From the NCBI RefSeq assembly GCF_029626155.1, contig NZ_JARUBL010000001.1, positions 124,001 to 188,000 on the forward strand: a stretch of DNA of 64,000 nucleotides, written 5' to 3'. The notes beneath the pieces were generated by a model. It did not search any database, was not told where the DNA came from, and saw only the letters and a program-made list of their open reading frames with translations. The number at the start of each line of letters is the position of its first letter. Position 1 is the first letter of the stretch. Made by a program: the position numbers and the translations under genes. Positions 8,059-15,157 of the stretch are shown one piece after another. The DNA is from Solwaraspora sp. WMMD1047. GTDB lineage: Bacteria > Actinomycetota > Actinomycetes > Mycobacteriales > Micromonosporaceae.

Positions 8059-9363
8059 ATGACCGTCAACAAGAATCAGATCCTGGAGCAGGTACGCGAG
8101 TACCACGCCAGCAAGGGCGGGACCGGTGAGTTCGTGCCGGGGCAGACCCGGATTCTCGCCTCCGGCGCGGTGCTCGACGAGTCCGACCGGGTCGCCCTGG
8201 TCGAGGCGGCCCTCGACATGCGGATCGCGGCCGGGGTGAGCTCGACCGCCTTCGAGCGCGAGTTCGGCCGCTACTTCGGCCTGCGCAAGGCGCACCTGAC
8301 GAACTCCGGGTCGTCGGCGAACCTGCTGGCGCTCAGCGCGTTGACCACCCCGCCGCTGGAGGACCAGCGGCTGCGGCCCGGCGACGAGGTGGTCACCGTC
8401 GCCGCCGGCTTCCCCACCACGGTGAACCCGATCCTGCAGAACGGCCTGGTGCCGGTCTTCGTCGACATCGAGCTGGGCACCTACAACACCACGCCGGACC
8501 GGGTGGCCGCCGCGATCGGGCCGAAGACCCGGGCCATCATGATCGCCCACACGCTCGGCAACCCCTACCAGGCGAAGGAGATCGCGCAGCTCGCCGCCGA
8601 CCGGGGCCTCTGGTTCATCGAGGACAACTGCGACGCGGTCGGGTCCTACTACGACGGCCGGCTCTGCGGGACCTTCGGTGACATGGCGACGGTCAGCTTC
8701 TACCCCGCCCACCACATCACCATGGGCGAGGGCGGCTGCGTGCTCACCGGTGACCTGGCGCTCGCCCGGTTGGTCGAGTCGATGCGCGACTGGGGCCGGG
8801 ACTGCTGGTGCCAGCCGGGTGAGGACAACCGCTGCTTCAAGCGGTTCGACCAGCAACTGGGCACCCTGCCGCACGGCTACGACCACAAGTACGTCTTCTC
8901 CACCGTCGGCTACAACCTCAAGACCACCGACCTGCAGGCCGCGCTCGGGTTGAGCCAGCTCAAGCGGGTGGACGAGTTCGGGGCGGCCCGCCGGCGCAAC
9001 TGGACCCGGTTGCGGGAGGCCCTCGACGGGCTGCCCGGCCTGGTGCTGCCGGAGGCGACCGTACGCAGCGACCCGAGCTGGTTCGGTTTCGTGCTGACCG
9101 TGCTGCCGGACGCGCCGTTCCGCCGCGACGCGTTGGTGGCCTTCCTGGAGGACCGGCGGATCAGCACCCGCGGCCTGTTCGGCGGCAACCTGACCCGGCA
9201 CCCGGCGTACGCCGACGGGCCGCACCGGGTGCACGGCGACCTGACCAACAGCGACATCATCACCGAGCAGACGTTCTGGGTCGGCGTCTACCCGGGCCTC
9301 ACCAGCGAGATGATCGACTACATCGCGCAGAGCATCCGCGACTTCGTGGCCAAGAACTCCTGA
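8059..9363 (+). CDS. NDP-4-keto-6-deoxyhexose 3-dehydratase, PMP and [2Fe-2S] dependent (E1/SpnQ type)
   Basis: A 434-residue member of the DegT fold that removes the C3 hydroxyl to give a 3,6-dideoxy or, after 2-deoxygenation, a 2,3,6-trideoxy sugar. Two features separate it from aminotransferases. The usual PLP lysine is replaced by histidine in SFYPAHHITMGEGG (H218/H219). Four cysteines at 191, 249, 251 and 259 fit the C-X57-C-X-C-X7-C iron-sulfur motif known from E1. RfbH, SpnQ and UrdQ belong to this group. Such enzymes need a reductase or ferredoxin partner, and none is visible here. The start ATG at 8059 follows GAGAGGCG, 17 bp after the ketoreductase stop. Confidence 0.93.
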   Translation: MTVNKNQILEQVREYHASKGGTGEFVPGQTRILASGAVLDESDRVALVEAALDMRIAAGVSSTAFEREFGRYFGLRKAHLTNSGSSANLLALSALTTPPLEDQRLRPGDEVVTVAAGFPTTVNPILQNGLVPVFVDIELGTYNTTPDRVAAAIGPKTRAIMIAHTLGNPYQAKEIAQLAADRGLWFIEDNCDAVGSYYDGRLCGTFGDMATVSFYPAHHITMGEGGCVLTGDLALARLVESMRDWGRDCWCQPGEDNRCFKRFDQQLGTLPHGYDHKYVFSTVGYNLKTTDLQAALGLSQLKRVDEFGAARRRNWTRLREALDGLPGLVLPEATVRSDPSWFGFVLTVLPDAPFRRDALVAFLEDRRISTRGLFGGNLTRHPAYADGPHRVHGDLTNSDIITEQTFWVGVYPGLTSEMIDYIAQSIRDFVAKNS

Positions 9364-9411
9364 CCCGCGTCGTCGCCGTACCGTCACAACGATTCCCGGT
9401 CGAGGAGAGCC

Positions 9412-10719
9412 ATGCGCGTGCTGTTGACCAGCCATGCCGAGAAGACGCACTTCATGAGCATGGTGCCGTTGGCGTGGGCGTTGCAGGCGGCGGGACACGA
9501 GGTGCGGGTGGCGAGCCAGCCCGTGCTGACGGAGGTCATCACCAACGCCGGGCTGACCGCCGTCCCGGTCGGCAAGGACCATCTGCTGGACGCGATGATC
9601 GAGGCGAACAAGACCGTCCCCGACGCGCCGGACTTCGAGCTGTGCCAGATCGATCCCGACGCGCTGACCTGGGAACACGTCCGGTGGGGCTACAGCGACG
9701 TGGTGCCGTGGTGGTGGCGCGTGGTGAACGATCCGATGATCGGGGACCTGACGGAGTTCTGCCGGCAGTGGAAGCCGGACCTGGTGCTGTGGGAGCCGCT
9801 CACCTTCGCCGGAGCGGTGGCCGCCACCGCGTGCGGAGCGGTGCACGGCCGGCTGATGTGGAGCGTCGACGTCTTCGCCCGGATGCGCGGGCACTTCCTG
9901 CGGCTGCAGGCCGAGCAGCCGCCGGACAAGCGGGAGGACATCCTGGGACGCTGGCTGGGCTCCCGGGTGGCCCGCCACGGCGGCGCGTTCGACGAGGTGC
10001 TGACCACCGGCTACTTCACCGTCGATCCGATCCCGGATTCGCTGCGGTTCGACTCCGGGCTCGGCCTGGACCTGGACCTGCGCTACGTCCAGCAGCGGTA
10101 CGTGCCGTACAACGGCCCGTCGGTCGTCCCCGACTGGCTGCGGCAGGGGCGGGAGAGCCTGGACCGGCCGCGGGTCGCGCTGACGCTCGGCACCTCCGCC
10201 ATCGAGCGGTTCGACGGGTACGGGGTGTCGGTCGGCGAGCTGCTGGAGTCGCTGGCGGACCTGGACGTCGAGGTGGTGGCCACGCTGCCCCGGCGGGAGC
10301 GGGACGTGCTCGGCGGCCGGGTTCCGGACAACGTCCGGATGGTGGCGTTCGCGCCGTTGAACGCGCTGGCCGCGACCTGCTCGGTGGTGATCAACCACGG
10401 CGGTCCGGGCACCCTCTTCACCACCCTGATGAACAGCGTCCCGCAGCTCGTGGTGCCGAACATGTTCGACGAGCCGCTGCTGGCGAACTGGGTCGCGGCC
10501 CAGGGGGCCGGGTTGGCGGTTCCGCCGGCCGAGGTGACGGGGGAGCGGGTCCGGGCCGGGGTCGAGCGGCTGCTCGGTGACCCGTCGTTCGCGGCCGGCG
10601 CGCGCGGCCTGCGCGAGCAGATGCTGGCGCTGCCGACCCCGAACGACGTGGTGCCGGAGCTGGAGAAGCTGACCGAGGTGTACCGGGACGAGGCGCTGGC
10701 CGCCCGGGGCGGGCAGTGA
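9412..10719 (+). CDS. Glycosyltransferase B (GT1, EryCIII/DesVII-like)
   Basis: A 435-residue antibiotic glycosyltransferase. It starts MRVLLTSHAEKTHFMSMVPL and has WWWRVVNDPMIGDLTEFC, LWEPLTFAGAVAATACGA, the RVALTLGTS strand of the C-domain and the donor motif VINHGGPGTLFTT. It is very similar to glycosyltransferase C next to it (shared FAPLNALAATCSVVINHGGPGT and PQLVVPNMFDEPLLA). This points to a local duplication and to related donor or acceptor sugars. The ATG at 9412 is preceded by GAGGAGAG. It is co-directional with the dehydratase 48 bp upstream. Confidence 0.92.
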   Translation: MRVLLTSHAEKTHFMSMVPLAWALQAAGHEVRVASQPVLTEVITNAGLTAVPVGKDHLLDAMIEANKTVPDAPDFELCQIDPDALTWEHVRWGYSDVVPWWWRVVNDPMIGDLTEFCRQWKPDLVLWEPLTFAGAVAATACGAVHGRLMWSVDVFARMRGHFLRLQAEQPPDKREDILGRWLGSRVARHGGAFDEVLTTGYFTVDPIPDSLRFDSGLGLDLDLRYVQQRYVPYNGPSVVPDWLRQGRESLDRPRVALTLGTSAIERFDGYGVSVGELLESLADLDVEVVATLPRRERDVLGGRVPDNVRMVAFAPLNALAATCSVVINHGGPGTLFTTLMNSVPQLVVPNMFDEPLLANWVAAQGAGLAVPPAEVTGERVRAGVERLLGDPSFAAGARGLREQMLALPTPNDVVPELEKLTEVYRDEALAARGGQ

Positions 10720-10751
10720 ACCGCCGCCGGCGGCGGACCTGAGGGGGCAGC

Positions 10752-12047
10752 ATGCGCGTCCTGTTCACCGCGTACGCCGAGAAGACGCACTTCATGAGCA
10801 TGGTGCCGCTGGCGTGGGCGCTGCAGACCGCGGGGCACGAGGTCCGGGTGATGAGCCACCCGGAGCTGACCGAGGTGATCACCGGCGCCGGGCTCACCGC
10901 GGTGCCGGTGAGCCGGGACCACCCGCTCTACCGGGTCAAGCGGATGGAGACCAGCCAGCGGCTCGACGTACCGTTGCTGGACCTGGCCGACCGCGACCTG
11001 GGCCGGTACGACTGGGCCGACCTGCGCGACGGCTACCGCCACCTGGTGCCCTGGTGGTGGCGGATGGTCAACGATCCGATGATCGCCGACGTGACCGAGT
11101 TCTGCCTGGCCTGGAAGCCGGATCTGGTGCTCTGGGAGCCGATCACCTACGCCGGTGCGGTCGGGGCCACCGCCTCGGGCGCCGTGCACGCCCGGGTGAT
11201 GTGGAGCGTGGACGTGTTCGCCCGGATGCGCCGGCACTTCCGCCGGCTGCACGACGCGCAGCCGCCCGGTGAGCGGGAGGACGTGCTGGCCCGCTGGCTG
11301 GGCTCCCGGGTGGCCCGGTTCGGCGCGGAGTTCTCCGAGGTGCTGACGACCGGCCACTTCACCGTCGACACCATTCCCGACTCGCTGCGCCACGACCCGG
11401 CGCTGGGACTGGAGCTGGACCTGCGCTACCTGCCGACCCGGTACGTGCCGTACAACGGTCGGTCGGCCGTCCCGTCGTGGCTGCGGCAGCGGCGGTCGGA
11501 GCTGCCCCGGCCCCGGGTGGCGCTGACCCTGGGCACCACCGCGACCGAACGGTTCGACGGCTACGCGGTGTCGGTCGCCGACCTGCTGGACGCGCTGGCC
11601 GACCTCGACGTCGAGGTGGTGGCGACGCTGCCGCAACGCGAGCAGGAGGCGTTGGGGCGGGTGCCGGCCAATGTCCGGCTGGTGACGTTCGCGCCGTTGA
11701 ACGCGCTGGCCGCCACCTGCTCGGTGGTGATCAACCACGGCGGGCCGGGGACGCTGTTCACCACCGCACTGCACAGCGTCCCCCAGCTGGTGGTGCCGAA
11801 CATGTTCGACGAGCCATTGCTGGCCGGCTGGCTGGCCGGTCAGGGGGCGGGGCTGGCGATCCCCCGGACGGAGGCGACCGGCCCCCGGGTCCGGGAGGCG
11901 GTGCGGCGGCTGCTGGACGACCCCGCGCTGGCGGCCGGGGCGCGGGGGCTGCGTGCGCAGATGCTGGCGATGCCGGCGCCGAACGACGTGGTGCCGGAGC
12001 TGGAGAAGCTGACCGAGCTGTACCGGGACGAGGCCCGCGGCCGCTGA
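10752..12047 (+). CDS. Glycosyltransferase C (GT1, EryCIII/DesVII-like)
   Basis: A 431-residue paralogue of glycosyltransferase B, 32 bp downstream of it and on the same strand. It shares the AEKTHFMSMVPLAWALQ start, WWWRMVNDPMIADVTEFC, LWEPITYAGAVGATASGA and VINHGGPGTLFTT. The acceptor-facing N-terminal half differs more from B than the donor half does, as expected if both use similar TDP-sugars on different acceptors. The ATG at 10752 follows GAGGGGG. It converges with the 4-ketoreductase; both stop codons lie in one hairpin. Confidence 0.92.
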   Translation: MRVLFTAYAEKTHFMSMVPLAWALQTAGHEVRVMSHPELTEVITGAGLTAVPVSRDHPLYRVKRMETSQRLDVPLLDLADRDLGRYDWADLRDGYRHLVPWWWRMVNDPMIADVTEFCLAWKPDLVLWEPITYAGAVGATASGAVHARVMWSVDVFARMRRHFRRLHDAQPPGEREDVLARWLGSRVARFGAEFSEVLTTGHFTVDTIPDSLRHDPALGLELDLRYLPTRYVPYNGRSAVPSWLRQRRSELPRPRVALTLGTTATERFDGYAVSVADLLDALADLDVEVVATLPQREQEALGRVPANVRLVTFAPLNALAATCSVVINHGGPGTLFTTALHSVPQLVVPNMFDEPLLAGWLAGQGAGLAIPRTEATGPRVREAVRRLLDDPALAAGARGLRAQMLAMPAPNDVVPELEKLTELYRDEARGR

Positions 12048-12075
12048 CGGGCCGGCCCTGACCGGGCCGGGTCAG
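12044..12075. terminator. Bidirectional hairpin overlapping two stop codons
   Basis: CTGAC (12044-12048) and CCGGCCC (12052-12058) pair with GGGCCGG (12064-12070) and GTCAG (12071-12075), with three unpaired G on the left arm. The stop codons of glycosyltransferase C and of the convergent reductase both fall in the outer stem. A compact bidirectional terminator is the simplest reading. Confidence 0.5.
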
Positions 12076-12836
12076 CCGTCGCCGGGTGCCGGGCCGACCA
12101 GCCCGGCCCGCTCGAAGTAGCGGTCGATGACCTCCTGGTAGTAGGTCGGGCCGAAGCCGAGGTCGGCGACCGACGGCAGGATCCGCCGCAGCTTCTCGAC
12201 CGAGACCCAGTGCGGGGCGTCCACCTGGACGTAGCGCCGGTCGGCGAAGACGCCGAGCCGGGCCTCGATGTGGTCGATGATCAGGCTCACCGGCACCGAC
12301 TCGCCCGACGCGACGTTTATCACCTCGCCGCTGACCCCGGCGGCCAGCAGCCGGTCGATGATCTGGATCAGGTCGGCCACGTCCAGCAGGTCCCGGCGGG
12401 CCCCCTGGTAGACGGTGACGCGGCCGGAGAGGATCTGCTGCACCAGCGCCGGAATCAGCCGGTCGTCGCGCCCGTGCGGACCGACCACATAGGTCAGACG
12501 CAGGGTGAGGTGCCGGACACCGGACGCCTGGATCCGGTGTTCCAGGGCGAGCTTGTGCCGGCCGTAGTCGGTCGGCGGGTGGATCGGCAGATCCTCCCGG
12601 CCCTGGCAGCCCCGGCCGCCGTAGAGCCCGACGGCGGCGGTGGAGAAGAAGACCAGCAGCCGGTCGTCGGCCCGGCACCGGGCGATCGTCTCGTCGACGA
12701 GCGCGGTCTCCCGCGCGTACTCCGAATCGGGGTTCTCCGGTAGCGGTACGCCGGCGGCCAGCACGGTGGCCTCCGGGTGCGCACCGGCCAACGGCGCCAG
12801 GTGTCGCGCGATGAATCCGGTCCCGATGATTTCCAT
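12072..12836 (-). CDS. NDP-4-ketohexose 4-ketoreductase (SDR, NAD-dependent epimerase/dehydratase family)
   Basis: A 254-residue extended SDR protein that probably reduces the 4-keto group of a TDP-deoxysugar and fixes the C4 configuration. It has a shortened Rossmann start (MEIIGTGFIARHLAPL), VFFSTAAVGLYG, the catalytic YGRHK (YxxxK) and LRLTYVVGPHGRDDRLIP. The lead glycine motif GTGFIA is a compressed form of the usual GxxGxxG, as in several antibiotic sugar ketoreductases. The ATG at 12834-12836 has GAGGCGG upstream. It is transcribed towards the glycosyltransferases and divergently from glycosyltransferase D. Confidence 0.8.
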   Translation of the reverse strand: MEIIGTGFIARHLAPLAGAHPEATVLAAGVPLPENPDSEYARETALVDETIARCRADDRLLVFFSTAAVGLYGGRGCQGREDLPIHPPTDYGRHKLALEHRIQASGVRHLTLRLTYVVGPHGRDDRLIPALVQQILSGRVTVYQGARRDLLDVADLIQIIDRLLAAGVSGEVINVASGESVPVSLIIDHIEARLGVFADRRYVQVDAPHWVSVEKLRRILPSVADLGFGPTYYQEVIDRYFERAGLVGPAPGDG

Positions 12837-13024
12837 GCCGCGCCGCCTCGGTTTCGACCAGTCGCCGTTGATTGTCCGGCGACACCGGCTGTTCGCCGGA
12901 TATTCTGCGCATTGCAAATTACGCGTCGGCCCGCAGTGGCCGACGTGTCCCGCCAGCGAGACTAGAAGAGGTGTTTCCGGGCCGTCCAGCGAGCCGGCCG
13001 TACGGTTCGGCTTTCGCCGTTGAT

Positions 13025-13053
13025 CGGGTAACGTCCCGGGCCGTCGGCTAACG
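13025..13053. promoter_or_regulatory. CGG(G/C)TAACG direct repeat upstream of glycosyltransferase D
   Basis: CGGGTAACG (13025-13033) and CGGCTAACG (13045-13053) are exactly 20 bp apart, two helical turns, in the 251-bp divergent region before glycosyltransferase D. Direct repeats on one helix face are the normal binding site of SARP regulators. The same CTAAC core occurs as a 10-bp-phased repeat next to the SARP gene (17411-17427). Assignment to that SARP is an inference. Confidence 0.4.
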
Positions 13054-13087
13054 GCCGAATGGGTCTTCATCGGAAAGGAAAGACCGA

Positions 13088-14389
13088 ATGCGCGTGCTGT
13101 TCGCCACCTACGCCGAGAAGACGCACTTCTTCCTGATGGCGCCCCTGGCCTGGGCAATGCAGACGGCCGGCCACGAGGTGCGGGTGGCGAGCCAGCCGGA
13201 GATGACCGACGTCATCACCCGGGCCGGGCTGACCGCGGTGCCGGTCGGAAAGGACCACAGTTTCTTCCGGGTGATGCGTACGTATCCGATCTTTGACCCG
13301 CGCCGGGACCGGGTGCCCCCGTTCGGTATCGCCGAGCTGCCACCCGAGGAACTGACCTGGGAATATCTCGCCTGGGGTTATGAGCAGATCGTGCCGTGGT
13401 GGTTCCGGCTCATCAACGACTCGATGGTCGACGACCTGGTCACCCTCTGCCGGACCTGGAAACCCGATCTGGTGATCTGGGACCAGACCACCTTCGCCGC
13501 CTCCATCGCGGCGACCGCCTCCGGCGCGGTGCATGCCCGTCTGATGTGGAGTGTCGACCTCTTCGCCCGGATGCGCAGCCACTTCCTGCGGCTGGGTGCC
13601 GACCGGCCGTCCGACGACCGGGCCGACGCGCTGGCCCGCTGGCTGGGCGCCTCGGTGGGCCGGTACGGCGGCACGTTCGCCGAGGAGATGACGAGCGGCC
13701 ACTTCACCATCGACTTCTTCCCGGACTCCCTGCGGCTGGACCCGGACCTCGACCTGAACCTGGACCTGCACTACCTGCCGATGCGGTACGTGCCGTACAA
13801 CGGGGTCTCGGTGGTGCCGCCGTGGCTGCGGGTGCCGCCGGAGCGGCCCCGGGTCTGCCTCACCCTGGGCACCGCCGCGACCGAACGCTTCGACGGCTAT
13901 TCCGTACCCGTGGGTGAGCTGCTGGAATCGATCGCCGAGTTGGACATCGAGGTGGTCGCCACGCTGCCGCAGCGGCAGCAGGAGGAGTTGGGACCGGTCC
14001 CGGAAAACGTCCGGTTGGTCACCTACGTCCCGTTGCACGCGTTGGCGCCGACCTGTTCGGCGGTGATCAACCACGGTGGCGGTGGCTCCTACAGCACCAC
14101 CGTGCTGGCCGGCATCCCGCAGCTGGTCCTCTACAACTTCCTGGACGCCCCGGTCCGGGCCCGGCATCTGGTCAAGCAGGGCGCCGGGCTGGCGATGCAC
14201 ACCAGCGAGGTGACCGGGGAGCGGGTCCGGGACGCGGTCGCGCGGCTGGTCGGAGAGCCGTCGTTCGCCGCCGGTGCCGGCCGGCTGCGGGCCGAGCTGC
14301 TCGCCCTGCCGACGCCGAACCAGCTCGTCGGAGAGCTGGAGCGGTTGACCGAGACGTATCGCGCCGGCGCCCAGGTGCCGGTCGGCTAG
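13088..14389 (+). CDS. Glycosyltransferase D (GT1, EryCIII/DesVII-like)
   Basis: A 433-residue antibiotic glycosyltransferase, the fourth in the cluster. It has AEKTHFFLMAPLAWAMQ, WWFRLINDSMVDDLVTLC, IWDQTTFAASIAATASGA, VPPWLRVPPERPRVCLTLGTAA and the donor motif VINHGGGGSYSTT. The last two place it with glycosyltransferase A and apart from B and C. The ATG at 13088 follows GGAAAGGAAAG. The N,N-dimethyltransferase begins 30 bp downstream on the same strand, which suggests that D may transfer the dimethylamino sugar. That pairing is inference only. Confidence 0.92.
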   Translation: MRVLFATYAEKTHFFLMAPLAWAMQTAGHEVRVASQPEMTDVITRAGLTAVPVGKDHSFFRVMRTYPIFDPRRDRVPPFGIAELPPEELTWEYLAWGYEQIVPWWFRLINDSMVDDLVTLCRTWKPDLVIWDQTTFAASIAATASGAVHARLMWSVDLFARMRSHFLRLGADRPSDDRADALARWLGASVGRYGGTFAEEMTSGHFTIDFFPDSLRLDPDLDLNLDLHYLPMRYVPYNGVSVVPPWLRVPPERPRVCLTLGTAATERFDGYSVPVGELLESIAELDIEVVATLPQRQQEELGPVPENVRLVTYVPLHALAPTCSAVINHGGGGSYSTTVLAGIPQLVLYNFLDAPVRARHLVKQGAGLAMHTSEVTGERVRDAVARLVGEPSFAAGAGRLRAELLALPTPNQLVGELERLTETYRAGAQVPVG

Positions 14390-14418
14390 CGGCCCGGCCG
14401 CGAGAAAGGAGCCACCAG

Positions 14419-15132
14419 ATGTACGACGCGCGGCTAACTGACGTTTACGACGCGATCTACCAGGCCCGGGGCAAGGACTACCCCGCCGAGGCGGCGCAGG
14501 TGGCCGGGCTGGCCCGGCAGCGGCACCCGGCGGCGACCTCGCTGCTCGACGTGGCCTGCGGCACCGGTGCGCACCTGGCCGCGTTCGCCGACGTCTTCGA
14601 CCAGGTCGAGGGGTTGGAGTACTCGGCCGACATGATCGAGGCGGCCCGACGCCGGCTGCCGGGAGTGCCGCTGCACCTCGGCGACATGCGCGATTTCCAC
14701 CTCGACCGCACGTTCGACGTGGTGACCTGCATGTTCAGCTCGATCGCCTACATGGCCGACGACGCCGAGCTGACCGCGGCCCTCACCCGGATGGCGGCCC
14801 ACCTGGTCCCGGGTGGGGTGGTGGTGATCGAGCCGTGGTGGTTCCCGGAGACCTTCCTGCCCGGCTATGTCGCCGGTGACGCGGCCACCGTGGACGGCCG
14901 GACCATCGCCCGGGTCTCGCACACCGTCCGGGACGGGGCGGTCAGCCGGATGGCCGCCCACTACCTGGTCGCGGATGCCGACAGCGGGGTGCGGCACTTC
15001 GTGGTGGAGCACGTGAACACCCTGTTCAGCCGGGAACGCTACGAACTGGCGTTCAAGTCGGCCGGCCTCGGTGTCGAGTACCTGCCGGGTGGGCCGTCCG
15101 GGCGCGGGCTCTTCGTCGCGGTGCGGGACTGA
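14419..15132 (+). CDS. TDP-3-aminohexose N,N-dimethyltransferase (DesVI/TylM1-like)
   Basis: A 237-residue SAM-dependent methyltransferase. It has the SAM loop LLDVACGTGAHL near residues 42-53, LEYSADMIEAARRRLP, the family-specific DFHLDRTFDVVTCMFSSIAYM and IEPWWFPETFLPGYV. Proteins with this layout methylate the amino group of TDP-3-amino-3,6-dideoxyhexoses twice. It fits with the TylB-like aminotransferase at the left end and predicts a dimethylamino sugar such as a mycaminose, desosamine or rhodosamine relative. The ATG at 14419 has AAAGGAG with good spacing. Confidence 0.93.
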   Translation: MYDARLTDVYDAIYQARGKDYPAEAAQVAGLARQRHPAATSLLDVACGTGAHLAAFADVFDQVEGLEYSADMIEAARRRLPGVPLHLGDMRDFHLDRTFDVVTCMFSSIAYMADDAELTAALTRMAAHLVPGGVVVIEPWWFPETFLPGYVAGDAATVDGRTIARVSHTVRDGAVSRMAAHYLVADADSGVRHFVVEHVNTLFSRERYELAFKSAGLGVEYLPGGPSGRGLFVAVRD

Positions 15133-15157
15133 GCGGGTGACCGGTACGGGTGCGGCG

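Noticed and set aside
7876-11774. Minus-strand frames of 840 and 563 codons opposite the dehydratase and glycosyltransferases
   Set aside because: Low-complexity His/Arg/Gln/Val composition, and the strand opposite to genes with full motifs. The periodic similarity between them reflects the paralogous glycosyltransferases read antisense.
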